This document shows positions 33,407-42,275 of a DNA stretch of 64,000 nt, in pieces. The stretch is from Candidatus Saliniplasma halalkaliphilum. GTDB lineage: Archaea > Thermoplasmatota > Thermoplasmata > Halarchaeoplasmatales > Halarchaeoplasmataceae. A program made the translations under genes and the position numbers. Within the stretch, counting starts at the first letter, position 1; each line of letters starts with the position of its first letter. Location of the stretch: the NCBI GenBank assembly GCA_019594235.1, contig JAFDTG010000001.1, positions 8,841 through 72,840 on the forward strand, given 5' to 3'. Below the pieces are notes generated by a model, which was given only the letters and a program-made list of their open reading frames with translations, was not told the origin of the DNA and searched no databases.

Positions 33407-34015
33407 ATGTTAGCTAAAGGGTCTTTAAAACCAATATCAATTTCATCAATACCAGTTTTCATCACAATAATTTTAGGATTCTTTGTGTGGCCTCCAAGTT
33501 ATTATTTTACAATATTATTCTTGATATTGACTCTAGGCGTAGTTATATTTTTTAGAGACCCAGACAGAACTATCGGTGAGGGGTTGGTTTCACCTGCTGA
33601 TGGAAAAGTTATATTGGTAAATAAGGATATCAATAGGATAGACGTATTCATGAATATCACCAACGTACACGTAAACAGATCACCATATTCAGGAAAGGTA
33701 AAAGATACAAAAAGGATCGATGGAAAGTTTAAACCAGCTTTTTCAGAAAAATCTGAGAACAATTTTAGACACATAATTACCTTGATCACCGATTATGGAA
33801 CTATCAAGATCCATCAGATAACTGGATTTTTTGCTAGACGAATAGTGCCGTATCTCCATAAAGGTGATGAATTACAAAAGGGAGAGCGGATAGGTTTGAT
33901 CCGTTTCGGGTCACGGGTTAGATTGGACCTTCCAGATAATGTAAATATAACCGCTGAGAAAGGTGATAAAGTGAAAGCAGGTGAATCTACAATAGGTGTT
34001 TGGAATGAAGATTAA
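33407..34015 (+). CDS. asd: Archaetidylserine decarboxylase proenzyme (PSD type)
   Basis: A 202-residue short phosphatidylserine-decarboxylase-type protein. Two N-terminal membrane helices are followed by FFRDPDRTIGEGLVSPADGKV, NITNVHVNRSPYSGKV and LIRFGSRVRLDLP, where the Gly-Ser pair is the self-cleavage point that gives the pyruvoyl group. With the next gene it forms archaetidylethanolamine from archaetidylserine. It overlaps pssA by 11 bases. Confidence 0.93.
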   Translation: MLAKGSLKPISISSIPVFITIILGFFVWPPSYYFTILFLILTLGVVIFFRDPDRTIGEGLVSPADGKVILVNKDINRIDVFMNITNVHVNRSPYSGKVKDTKRIDGKFKPAFSEKSENNFRHIITLITDYGTIKIHQITGFFARRIVPYLHKGDELQKGERIGLIRFGSRVRLDLPDNVNITAEKGDKVKAGESTIGVWNED

Positions 34016-34760
34016 AGAAACTTTAGGTTCATTAAACATCCCCGATTATGTTACCTTATCAAATGGTTTATTGGGATTCTTAGCGATCACTTATATTATT
34101 GATAAAAAATTCTATTTAGCTTCAATAATACTTATCATATGTATAGGATTAGATGGCCTAGATGGATATCTAGCTAGAAGATTAAACCTTGTCCATGAAT
34201 TAGGTTCATATCTAGACATGGTTTCTGATACATTGTCATTTTGTTTCGCCCCTGCCATGTTAGTATATTCATCTTACTATGACCTTACTTTGGGTAGGGC
34301 GTGGCAATCACCTGTTAACGCACTGTCAACATTGGTCCCTATGATGGTCGTTTTTTTTGGAGTATTAAGATTATCTCGATTCGTTGATATACAGCAAGAA
34401 GATAAAATATACACCGGCTTACCTACCCCTTTGTTCACACTATTGATCGTATCCATAACGTATCTTTTTGGTTGGGGAGCAATATATGATGTCTCTTCTT
34501 ACATCCCCTTATTTGTGATCTTATCTATTTCACTTCTACTTTACAGTAATCTACTTTATCCAAAATTGATCGGTGCTAAAAGGAAATCTGTTGGCCTTTT
34601 ATTTTTATTTATAGCATTGATAGGATTTATTCTAACCAGATGGAGTATGGATATTGGTAATTTATTTATATGGATAACTTTATTTGTTTGTATATTGTAT
34701 ATAATATTTGGACTCGTCCTAGTTGATAGATATGACCACGAAAAAAGAAAAAATAGCTAA
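34005..34760 (+). CDS. pssA: Archaetidylserine synthase, CDP-alcohol phosphatidyltransferase family
   Basis: A 251-residue polytopic membrane enzyme. The CDP-alcohol phosphotransferase motif is complete: DGLDGYLARRLNLVHELGSYLDMVSD (D-x2-D-G-x2-A-R-x8-G-x3-D-x3-D). Placement directly after asd identifies serine as the likely head group. A GTG three codons upstream is an alternative start. It overlaps mptD by 29 bases, in a compact coupled operon asd-pssA-mptD. Confidence 0.92.
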   Translation: MKIKETLGSLNIPDYVTLSNGLLGFLAITYIIDKKFYLASIILIICIGLDGLDGYLARRLNLVHELGSYLDMVSDTLSFCFAPAMLVYSSYYDLTLGRAWQSPVNALSTLVPMMVVFFGVLRLSRFVDIQQEDKIYTGLPTPLFTLLIVSITYLFGWGAIYDVSSYIPLFVILSISLLLYSNLLYPKLIGAKRKSVGLLFLFIALIGFILTRWSMDIGNLFIWITLFVCILYIIFGLVLVDRYDHEKRKNS

Positions 34761-35121
34761 CGGCTATTTTCAATGTAATAAAAGGGAAAGAGCAGCCTTT
34801 GAACTTGGAATAAAACTCGGTGCACTATTCCATCAATTCATAGGTGCACCAGTAAGTGAAGAAAACGCTGATATTCTAGCAAAAGCTATGGAAAAAACAA
34901 CGGAAAGACAGGCTTATGTTAAATCAGCCCAAGTTCGTATAAATTTAGAAAGGTCAAAAGTTAAGAAGGAAAAAGGCATATTTGAATACACTACATTAAC
35001 TGAAGACATGATAGAAGCAAAAGTACTTGTAGAATTTGATGGAGTACGAGCAAAAGGTGTACTCAAATACATCGAAGAGCTTAATTATCCTCTTATGTAT
35101 ATAGATAAGCTTGATTATTAA
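34732..35121 (+). CDS. mptD: Archaeal dihydroneopterin aldolase MptD (DUF381)
   Basis: A 129-residue protein with NKRERAAFELGIKLGALFHQFIGAPVS, the signature of the archaeal DUF381/MptD family, which cleaves dihydroneopterin to 6-hydroxymethyl-dihydropterin in tetrahydromethanopterin or folate-like cofactor synthesis. The start ATG is inside the end of pssA. No other pterin gene is visible nearby, so the pathway must be completed elsewhere. Confidence 0.85.
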   Translation: MTTKKEKIANGYFQCNKRERAAFELGIKLGALFHQFIGAPVSEENADILAKAMEKTTERQAYVKSAQVRINLERSKVKKEKGIFEYTTLTEDMIEAKVLVEFDGVRAKGVLKYIEELNYPLMYIDKLDY

Positions 35122-35195
35122 TGAATACTTTAACATAAAAATGACAATGATCAGTGAGTTTAAACAAAATACTAGTATTAGAAGAGCGTTTAGGG

Positions 35196-35753
35196 ATGGT
35201 AGATAAGATGGTCAAAAGTTTAAAGGTTGGTATTAGTGGTGTTATCGGTATCGGTAAAACTGACACTTTGAAAAGGATAATAAGCATGCTTTCTGAAGAA
35301 GGGGTGAATGTAGGAGGTATGATAACTGAACCTATTCTTGAGGATAACAGGCAAATGGGATTTCAGGTTATGAACTGGAAAACTAAAGAAAAAGCTGTTT
35401 TTGCACATCTTAGTCTTGATTCTCAAATCCGTATCAAGGGATATGGTGTGGATCTAGATGCTTTAAACCAGGTGGGTGTAAGAGCTGTAAAAGATGCTAT
35501 TCGAAATGAAGACATGATACTGGTTGATGAAATAGGGAAGATGCAGGTAGAAAGCGAGGAATTTAACAAGATCGTTAAAATAGCTTTGAACGTAAACAAA
35601 CCTATGATCCTTACATTCAATAAAAAATCCAGGAATCCACTGTTACAGGATGTAAGGAGACGGGATGATGTCAGGATGTTAGAACTGACCGACGTGAACA
35701 GAGATTTACTCCCCTACAAGGTAGTGGATCTTTTCAAAGAAGAAATGGATTAA
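35196..35753 (+). CDS. THEP1-like nucleoside-triphosphatase
   Basis: A 185-residue P-loop NTPase. LKVGISGVIGIGKTDTLKRIISML is the Walker A of the NTPase_1/THEP1 family, which usually reads GxPGxGKT (here VIGIGKT). VGGMITEPILEDNRQMGFQVMN is the family's second block, and MILVDEIGKMQVESEEF the DEIGKME Walker B. The ending LTDVNRDLLPYKVVDLF is also typical. It hydrolyses NTPs in vitro; biological role unknown. The frame extends to a TTG at 35154, but ATG at 35196 gives the usual N-terminus. Confidence 0.88.
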   Translation: MVDKMVKSLKVGISGVIGIGKTDTLKRIISMLSEEGVNVGGMITEPILEDNRQMGFQVMNWKTKEKAVFAHLSLDSQIRIKGYGVDLDALNQVGVRAVKDAIRNEDMILVDEIGKMQVESEEFNKIVKIALNVNKPMILTFNKKSRNPLLQDVRRRDDVRMLELTDVNRDLLPYKVVDLFKEEMD

Positions 35754-35780
35754 AGTCCTAAATCACTTTGGAGGTTATTT

Positions 35781-36860
35781 GTGAATCTGATTAAAATTCG
35801 GGAAGGAAAAACCGATCTTCTAGTTCCCGAACATGAAAAAAAACTCGGTCCAAAAAGTTCTCGTACCAAAGTTTTTTACAACCCCTCTATGGAAATTAAT
35901 AGAGATATATGCATATCCTTTTTAAAGGCACTTTGTGAGGGTAATGAAAGGATCATAGACGGTATGGCTGCATCTGGAGCTAGAGGTGTCAGGATAGCTA
36001 ATGAAATAAATTGTGGTGCCGTTGTTGTCAATGACGTCGATAGCGATGCCTTTGATTTGATTGAGAAGAACATAAAACTAAGCGAACTAGAAAATGTGAC
36101 TCCCAGTAAAGAAGCTATCGAAATACATTTACTAGAAAATCGGTATAAATACGATTATATCGATATCGATCCTTTTGGAACACCTGTTCCTTTTTATTCA
36201 CCCGCTGTCAAAACCATATCTAACAGGGGTGTTATAGCAGTAACGGCAACTGACACTGCACCTTTATGTGGAACATATCCAAAAGTTTGCCAGAGACGAT
36301 ATTCCTCTAATTCAATCAATAACTGGTGCTGTCACGAAATCGGTCTCCGTATATTGATCGGTTTCTGTGTGAGAGAGGCGGCTAGATACGATAAAGGTGC
36401 TATACCTTTGCTATCGTATTACAATGGTCACCATTTTAGGACCTATCTGCAGATTATAGAAGGTGCAAAAAGGGGAAATCAAGCAATCGAAAAATTAGAA
36501 ACATACTATTTTGACGAACTAGGATGGTACGAGGAGAGAGGAAAAAATAAAAACAGATTAAATGAAGCTGGTCCTCTCTGGTCTGGAAAGCTATTCTCTA
36601 AAAAAATCTTGAAAGAAATAGAACCTGTAGGCAAACTTGACGATGAAACGATCTCACTTTGGAAAAGTGAATGTAATATGCCTCCATTTTTTTATGATAG
36701 TAATGCTCTTGGTAGTTACTTTAAGATCGCTCCACCATCCATGGATGAATTAAAAGAAAGAGTACACGACAATGGATTTGAAGTTTCTAGAACTCATTTC
36801 AGGCCAACTGGATTTAAAACCGATGCAGGTGTAAATGATATAAAACACATCTTTGGATGA
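35781..36860 (+). CDS. trm1: tRNA (guanine(26)-N2)-dimethyltransferase Trm1
   Basis: A 359-residue Trm1. It has KVFYNPSMEINRDICISF, the SAM site DGMAASGARGVRIANE, VVNDVD, and the catalytic YIDIDPFGTPVPFYSPAV, followed by TATDTAPLCGTYPKVCQRRY. It dimethylates G26 of tRNA. The start is GTG with GGAGG 7 bases upstream. It follows the THEP1 gene after 27 bases and converges on the PAPS-reductase-like gene (4-base gap). Confidence 0.96.
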   Translation: MNLIKIREGKTDLLVPEHEKKLGPKSSRTKVFYNPSMEINRDICISFLKALCEGNERIIDGMAASGARGVRIANEINCGAVVVNDVDSDAFDLIEKNIKLSELENVTPSKEAIEIHLLENRYKYDYIDIDPFGTPVPFYSPAVKTISNRGVIAVTATDTAPLCGTYPKVCQRRYSSNSINNWCCHEIGLRILIGFCVREAARYDKGAIPLLSYYNGHHFRTYLQIIEGAKRGNQAIEKLETYYFDELGWYEERGKNKNRLNEAGPLWSGKLFSKKILKEIEPVGKLDDETISLWKSECNMPPFFYDSNALGSYFKIAPPSMDELKERVHDNGFEVSRTHFRPTGFKTDAGVNDIKHIFG

Positions 36861-36864
36861 CTTA

Positions 36865-38685
36865 TCATTCTGAAAAAATAACTCTCGCATCAAATTCAAC
36901 TACTGGACATTTACCCAAACAGGTTCTACAGGTATTACATTTTTCAGAATCGATGTAAATCCCATTATTAAATTTTAGAGCATCGTTGGGACACCTAGCA
37001 ACGCAGATACCACATTCAGCACAATGCCTAGCTTTTATATGTATTTCATAGATATCTCCGTGATCTAAACCATGTTTTTCGAGTGTTTCCTTGAATTTAT
37101 TTATATTTGATTTGTCAAATGTTTCTATTATGTCTTTGGATAATATTATATTTAGTAAATTTCTAGTTCTTTGATCTTCCATCATTTCAGGTATGGAAGG
37201 TTTTACTTCTTTTGAGGATATTTCGGTTGAAAAATTTTCATCAATCCTATCTAAAAGTATCTCTATTTCTTTAGGTACATCATTCCATCGCCAGAGTCCT
37301 AGTTCTTTCCAGATCTCAGGGAGTTTAGCCTTTTTTCTATAATTTTCTAAAACATCTTCAAATTTGTCATAACCTTCAAACCTTTCTTTCAGCGTTTCAA
37401 GCTCTTCAATGTCAGATGCTGGACAAACCCAACATCCAATTCTTTCGAACCCCTTTTCATATAAAGGGTTATAATCTGCATCTTTCAAAAACAAGTACAT
37501 CCATACATGCAAAGCTGTCCAATCCTGTATAGGTGAAGCCGATCTTTGGCCAGGAACCCATGGATTGTTCCAGGTACTTCCTTTATCTTTTCTTTGCTCC
37601 GATTCATACCTACGTTGACCGATGAAAGATAATACACCATCGGAATATTCTTCATCTATCAAAAGAGCTGTTGGACCTAATTTACAAGTTTTGCAGCACC
37701 AACGATAATCTCTAGCTGATGGACCAAAATAATCAACATTATCCCAATAACCGCTTCTAGCTCTTTTGGAGAATAAGTTTAGATCATATTTTTCAGCTAT
37801 ATTTTGGACGTTTTCCACAGTTTCTGGTAATTCTATACCAGTGTTTATGAACATAAGATCTGGTTTTATACCTGTATCCATCACGAGATGTAATGTAGCT
37901 AAGGAATCTTTTCCACCACTGTAAGCTACAGCTGTCGGTAATTCAGTTTTATCGACTTTATCCTTGACGAAATCAACAGCTTTCATTACCCTTTTATCGA
38001 TCAAAGGTTTATTCGCCTCGAGAACAGTGTCCCAATCAATTGATGTATCATTCAAAGTAAAATCTGAAACCCTCCAGCGATTTTTAACCGATTTTCCATA
38101 ATCAGATTCTAACATTTTCGAGGCATCCATCTGAGCAGAACCGGCTGCGATTATATTTCCATGTTTATCTAGTATCAATACCTCGTCGTCTGTTTCTATA
38201 TTTTCATCGGCTTCGATTATCCCTGGTGCTAATATACTAGCCCCATTCAATATTGGTTTTACCGCTCCATCATCGACTATAACAAATCCCTTCTTAGGTT
38301 GTGGCATATTTTTCCACGGTCTTATCAAAAATTCATAGGGTTCTTTACCTTCAGCTCTTTTGAATATGTTGTACCTTAAATTCCCCACCACATGTCCATC
38401 TATGATCACTTCATCCATCCTATCTATGTGAGGCGAATTGTTCAGAAGGATAACTTCTCTGTTCCCGAACAGTTCTTTGTAATAGGATTCACCCCATTGG
38501 TGATCAATAGTTTTCTCCAAGCGTTCCTTATCTAATGAGAAGGCAGGTCTTACGTCACCGGGTGGTGTTATCTTCACTTGTTCACCCTCAGATGAACAGA
38601 TACCACACTGGCCTTCTTCGACTAATGGGATATTGCATTCCTTACACCAGTGTAAATGTAACTTACCTAATCTTATAATGGACAT
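36865..38685 (-). CDS. PAPS-reductase-family protein with zinc ribbon and ferredoxin domain
   Basis: A 606-residue multidomain protein. N-terminal zinc ribbon (CKECNIPLVEEGQCGICSSEG) with ITPPGDVRPAF; a middle region, residues about 140-185, that looks like a PUA domain (VDDGAVKPILNGASILAPGI and EVLILDKHGNIIAAGSA); the PP-loop ATP-pyrophosphatase site VAYSGGKDSLATLHLV; GQRRYESEQR; C-terminal two-cluster ferredoxin (CAECGICVARCP, CNTCRTCLGKCP). Relatives in archaea are annotated PAPS reductase, but PUA plus PP-loop plus Fe-S suggests an RNA sulfur-transfer enzyme. This is inference. ATG 38685 sits about 25 bases after a GTATAAT box. Confidence 0.85.
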   Translation of the reverse strand: MSIIRLGKLHLHWCKECNIPLVEEGQCGICSSEGEQVKITPPGDVRPAFSLDKERLEKTIDHQWGESYYKELFGNREVILLNNSPHIDRMDEVIIDGHVVGNLRYNIFKRAEGKEPYEFLIRPWKNMPQPKKGFVIVDDGAVKPILNGASILAPGIIEADENIETDDEVLILDKHGNIIAAGSAQMDASKMLESDYGKSVKNRWRVSDFTLNDTSIDWDTVLEANKPLIDKRVMKAVDFVKDKVDKTELPTAVAYSGGKDSLATLHLVMDTGIKPDLMFINTGIELPETVENVQNIAEKYDLNLFSKRARSGYWDNVDYFGPSARDYRWCCKTCKLGPTALLIDEEYSDGVLSFIGQRRYESEQRKDKGSTWNNPWVPGQRSASPIQDWTALHVWMYLFLKDADYNPLYEKGFERIGCWVCPASDIEELETLKERFEGYDKFEDVLENYRKKAKLPEIWKELGLWRWNDVPKEIEILLDRIDENFSTEISSKEVKPSIPEMMEDQRTRNLLNIILSKDIIETFDKSNINKFKETLEKHGLDHGDIYEIHIKARHCAECGICVARCPNDALKFNNGIYIDSEKCNTCRTCLGKCPVVEFDARVIFSE

Positions 38686-38741
38686 GAATTGATATCTAAC
38701 ATTATACAATAAAAGATTTAGGGTGGTTTGTTATTATTTTA

Positions 38742-39260
38742 TCAATCAACTGGAATCACAGTCTTTTCCGGCAGTTCTTTTTTCACTTTTTTAGCGGTAG
38801 AGCCTTCTATAATACTGGAAATAGGACCTTTTTTACTACTGTGGATGATAACATAATCAACACCGATTTGATTAAAATCTTGGATGATCTCATCGGATAT
38901 CTCTTCTGTCTTTCTTAATCTAACTTCTGCTGGAATGCCCATAGCTTCAACCATTTTTATCAAATTCTCTGCATGCTCGTCAGCTTGGTTCTTTTTTCCT
39001 TCTCGAACCGTTTCCAAAAAATCTTTTTTTTCTTCCATCCCTAAATTGGCGTCCACCAGTTCCGAGGTAGAATCTTCTTCTATGATCTTAGATATGATTA
39101 TCCTATCTGGTTGGATTTTTAAAATATATTTTCTAATCTTACCTAGGGTATTTCTATCGTACTCTTCCCTATAACTTGCGATTAACAATATTTTTTCATC
39201 GCTATACTGGCCTTTAGGCATTAAGTTCCTCCATTGCCAGAGTCTACTTATATCAGCCAT
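38742..39260 (-). CDS. Universal stress protein (UspA family)
   Basis: A 172-residue Usp-fold protein. ILLIASYREEYDRNTLGKIRKYIL, ENLIKMVEAMGIPAEVRLRK and DYVIIHSSKKGPISSIIEGSTAKKVKKELPEKTVIPVD follow the UspA pattern; the nucleotide-binding G-x2-G-x9-G(S/T) motif is imperfect. The first 16 residues are atypical, and the ATG at MPKGQ (39218) could be the real start. Role not determinable from context. Confidence 0.82.
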   Translation of the reverse strand: MADISRLWQWRNLMPKGQYSDEKILLIASYREEYDRNTLGKIRKYILKIQPDRIIISKIIEEDSTSELVDANLGMEEKKDFLETVREGKKNQADEHAENLIKMVEAMGIPAEVRLRKTEEISDEIIQDFNQIGVDYVIIHSSKKGPISSIIEGSTAKKVKKELPEKTVIPVD

Positions 39261-39371
39261 ATATCAAATTAACGAATTATATATACTTTTTGTCTGTAAT
39301 CCAGGGAATATAAAATCTTTTTAAATTACGAGTCCGGTGGATTGAAATAATAGTGTAGATGTATTTTATAT

Positions 39372-39584
39372 GTCCTGCATAGAAGGTCACGGGGAGTTTC
39401 CCAGGACTATGAACCGTGATGCAAGTGCGGGACATGGTTCTGATGGGTCCCCTTGTGAGGTCAGGACGTGACGTCCTTCTATGAACAAGGACCAACCCCA
39501 GAACCGGACAAACCCCTGGCTAGAGTCAGGAGGGGGAGATGGACGTCCCCTACGATGAACCTTACTGTTACAGCCAGGGGACAA
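39372..39584 (+). ncRNA. Triple-hairpin H/ACA guide RNA
   Basis: Three consecutive hairpins each end in an ACA box. Hairpin 1: lower stem CCTGCA/TGCGGG (39374-39379 with 39426-39431), ACA 39432-39434. Hairpin 2: GGTTCTG/CAGAACC (39436-39442 with 39499-39505), ACA 39508-39510. Hairpin 3: CCCCTGGCT/AGCCAGGGG (39513-39521 with 39572-39580), ACA 39581-39583. Each has an internal pocket, an upper stem and a kink-turn (5' GA opposite TGA within ATGAAC at 39409-39414, 39481-39486, 39555-39560). In hairpins 2 and 3 exactly 14 bases separate the upper stem from ACA, as the family requires. It should guide pseudouridylation, most likely of rRNA; targets not worked out. A TTTTTAAAT box lies at 39318-39326. 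Confidence 0.88.
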
Positions 39585-39597
39585 CTTTACAATCGAG

Positions 39598-39762
39598 ATG
39601 ATACATATCAGTAAAAAAATAAAAAGGTGCCCTAAATGCGGAAGCACAGATATCGTATCAGAAGCTGGTATGATGACTGGTTACAAATATCATTGTCGAA
39701 AATGCGATTACGTAGGAGCTCTGATTCTGGAAGAATATCTAGAAAAAGAAACTGATAAATAA
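39598..39762 (+). CDS. Small zinc-ribbon protein, 54 residues
   Basis: From the ATG at 39598 a 54-codon frame encodes RCPKCGSTDIV, a short spacer and YHCRKCDYVGALILEE: a complete C2C2 zinc ribbon like those of TFIIS/Rpb9-type proteins. It begins 14 bases after the H/ACA RNA. Small ribbons of this type are common in archaea and are often of unknown function. It is convergent with pan. Confidence 0.8.
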   Translation: MIHISKKIKRCPKCGSTDIVSEAGMMTGYKYHCRKCDYVGALILEEYLEKETDK

Positions 39763-39779
39763 TATCTAGTAACCATCTC

Positions 39780-41018
39780 TTATGCGAACATGACCTGTTT
39801 TTTAATTTTTCTTTCTGGAGAGTCGCTAAGGACCTTATCTATAGCCTTTAGAAAATCATCATAATTAGTTCGATCTCTATCGTCTCGAATTGAGAACATC
39901 CCAGCTTCAGTACATATCGCTTTGATATCAGCACCACTGGCGTTCTCTGTTTTCTTAGCTAGGTCATCTAGATTTATATCTCCATCCATAGACATTTTAG
40001 TCATATGTATTTCAAATATTTTCCGTCTAGCGTCTTTATTAGGTAATGGTATCTTGATAATTCTATCGAATCTACCCGGCCTAAGAAGAGCTTTATCTAA
40101 AAGTTCTGGCCTATTAGTTGCGCCCATGACTTTGATATCACCGATAGAATCGAATCCATCAAGTTCTGAGAGTAACTGCATCATCGTTCTTTGAACCTCT
40201 CTATCACCAGAGGTTGCACCTTCTAATCTTTTCGTAGCAACTGAATCCAACTCATCAATAAAGATTATAGTAGGTGCTTTATCCCGAGCCATATCAAATA
40301 GCTCTCTGACCATTCTAGCACCTTCACCGATATACTTTTGAACTAATTCAGATCCAACGAACTTTATAAAAGTTGCATTCGTACGATTAGCTGCTGCTTT
40401 AGCGATCATGGTCTTACCCGTACCGGGCGGACCAACAAGAAGGACGCCCTTAGGTGGTTCGATACCGACTTTTTTAAATTTCTCTGGGTAAAGCAGTGGT
40501 TCTTCTATTGTTTCTTTCACTTCAAGGATTTGGTCGTCCAATCCACCTATGTCATTATATGTAATCTCTGGTTTGGACACTATTTCAGCACCCATCACAT
40601 TAGGATCAGCAGAGGGTGGTAATGTTTTTACAATAGATAGAGTTTGTTTATTAAGGGCAACTCGAGTGTCCGACCTGATTAGGTCTTTAGGCAAATAATC
40701 TGCAACATTTACGATGAAATCTGGTCCTGTAGAGCTTTCGATTACTGCCTGTCCATTAGGTAAAGATTCCTTGATGGTTCCTACTATAAGTGGTGGTTTC
40801 TTCAAACGGGCTATCTCTTTTTTTATCTCTCTTGTTTCTCTTTTAAGCCGTTCTAACTCAGTCCTCACATAGTCATTATTGAAACCTTGTGTATTAGTTT
40901 CTTCTAGAAGCTGCTCGTGTTTCTTTTGAATTTCATCGATTTTCTGCGTCAGCTTTCTAGAACTATCCCTTATGTCTTCTTCTTCCAAATGACCACCAAA
41001 TTTCTTGTATTTTTTCAT
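39780..41018 (-). CDS. pan: Proteasome-activating nucleotidase PAN
   Basis: A 412-residue AAA+ ATPase that unfolds proteins for the 20S proteasome. N-terminal coiled coil (about 15-75), OB domain (GTIKESLPNGQAVIESSTGPDFIVNV), then NDIGGLDDQILEVKETIEEPLLYPEKF, Walker A GPPGTGKT, Walker B IIFIDELD, and ATNRPELLDKALLRPGRFDR. The chain ends VMFA. PANs normally end in a hydrophobic-Tyr-X (HbYX) gate-opening motif; here the Tyr is Phe. The psmB gene is 9 kb away. Confidence 0.96.
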   Translation of the reverse strand: MKKYKKFGGHLEEEDIRDSSRKLTQKIDEIQKKHEQLLEETNTQGFNNDYVRTELERLKRETREIKKEIARLKKPPLIVGTIKESLPNGQAVIESSTGPDFIVNVADYLPKDLIRSDTRVALNKQTLSIVKTLPPSADPNVMGAEIVSKPEITYNDIGGLDDQILEVKETIEEPLLYPEKFKKVGIEPPKGVLLVGPPGTGKTMIAKAAANRTNATFIKFVGSELVQKYIGEGARMVRELFDMARDKAPTIIFIDELDSVATKRLEGATSGDREVQRTMMQLLSELDGFDSIGDIKVMGATNRPELLDKALLRPGRFDRIIKIPLPNKDARRKIFEIHMTKMSMDGDINLDDLAKKTENASGADIKAICTEAGMFSIRDDRDRTNYDDFLKAIDKVLSDSPERKIKKQVMFA

Positions 41019-41070
41019 GAAATTAGTTTGTTATAAAGGTTGTGGTTATATTCCAGAACCGTCGCCAAAT

Positions 41071-42177
41071 CTAAATTTGAACTAATTTGTTCAATCTTTT
41101 TAGTGCATATTTTTTATCTTTCTCCCCTACTTTAGCCTGTTCCAAAACAGTTCTAAGTTTACTAATAGTCGAGTTGTATATATCTTCATCAACAGGGAAA
41201 GGTGTTCCATCTTTACCACCGTGTGCAAAACTGTATTTGACAGGGTCTTTCCAACTCGGTTTTGAACCATATACTAGATCGGATACCAATGCTAGTGCTC
41301 GGATCTTTTTGGGACCCATGCCCTTCAAAGATATTAATTCTTCATAATCCTTCGGTTGGATCTCGTAAGCCCTCTTGAGAGTTTCCCACCCCCTTTTTGA
41401 TATGTCTATATCTAATACCTGATGACGCATAGGCATTTCGTAATTTTCAATGAATGAGTCAAGCGAGGTTTGATTTTTTCTTCTTAAGTATTTTTTCAAA
41501 TGTTCTGGATTATCATTGATAAGATCGACACTTATACCTCTGGATTCCTCGCTTCTTTTATCTGTCATGTTCAAAACATTGTTTCCCTTTTTATCACAAC
41601 AGACACCTTTATGGGGTTCATCGATGAAACCATTTAACTCATCTGAGATCCAGTGATATCTTCTAGCATAAGAATTCTTATCGTTCATGCCCTGCTGAAT
41701 TACACCCCAATCTCCTTTTTCAGTAACTATAAAAGAATGATGATATAGCTGATATTGATCCTGTATGCAACCGTTGTCCACTTTTGCAGCTAGTTTAGAG
41801 GCGTATGACATCTCTTCACACCTTTTGGATTTGATCTGAAAGTAATTTTCTAGGTTTCTAATTTCTTTAGGGGTATTTCTACTAGCACGTCCTTTACCCC
41901 CGAGTATTGCTATTCCGTGTTCCTCTGGATCGAGTGCTAATTTAAGAGCACCACATGTAGTCGTGGTTGTTCCACTTGAGTGCCAATCAAAACCAATAGT
42001 ACACGAAAGAGCCTGGAACCAGTATGGGTCAGTAATGCGTTTTAGAAATTCCGCTTGATCGTACTCTTCTATCAAAACCTCAGTAATGCATCTACTGAGT
42101 TCAACCATCTTATCGAATAACCATCGAGGTACCCTTCCATTATGTAGAGGAAGGTTTACAGTACCCTTATTCCTCAT
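41071..42177 (-). CDS. DUF763 family protein
   Basis: A 368-residue protein of the DUF763/COG1415 family: GTVNLPLHNGRVPRWLFDKMVELSRCI, FQALSCTIGFDWHSSGTTTTTCGALK, YQLYHHSFIVTEKGDWGVIQQGM and a helix-hairpin-helix SLKGMGPKKIRALALVSDLVYG. The HhH suggests nucleic-acid binding. The family is found in archaea and some bacteria and has no established function; it is predicted to be a nuclease or DNA-repair factor, which its divergent neighbour (an endonuclease III-like glycosylase) would fit. Confidence 0.9.
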   Translation of the reverse strand: MRNKGTVNLPLHNGRVPRWLFDKMVELSRCITEVLIEEYDQAEFLKRITDPYWFQALSCTIGFDWHSSGTTTTTCGALKLALDPEEHGIAILGGKGRASRNTPKEIRNLENYFQIKSKRCEEMSYASKLAAKVDNGCIQDQYQLYHHSFIVTEKGDWGVIQQGMNDKNSYARRYHWISDELNGFIDEPHKGVCCDKKGNNVLNMTDKRSEESRGISVDLINDNPEHLKKYLRRKNQTSLDSFIENYEMPMRHQVLDIDISKRGWETLKRAYEIQPKDYEELISLKGMGPKKIRALALVSDLVYGSKPSWKDPVKYSFAHGGKDGTPFPVDEDIYNSTISKLRTVLEQAKVGEKDKKYALKRLNKLVQI

Positions 42178-42275
42178 AGTTGTAAATCTTTAAGAAAAGA
42201 CTTAGTCTTTTTGGAAAGAGATGTAAAAACTGAAAGTGAAAAATGATTTATAAAGGCTTCCTAAATTGACAATAG

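Noticed and set aside
39372..39584. RNase P RNA or SRP RNA as identity of the structured RNA
   Set aside because: The conserved RNase P core segments (such as the P4 strands) and the SRP helix 8 sequence are not present, whereas three ACA boxes with kink-turns and 14-base spacing are.
39277..39647. Reading frames of 72 and 86 codons on the minus strand over the 39.3-39.6 kb region
   Set aside because: They lie across the three H/ACA hairpins; the codons have no protein-like composition, and the RNA structure explains the sequence better.
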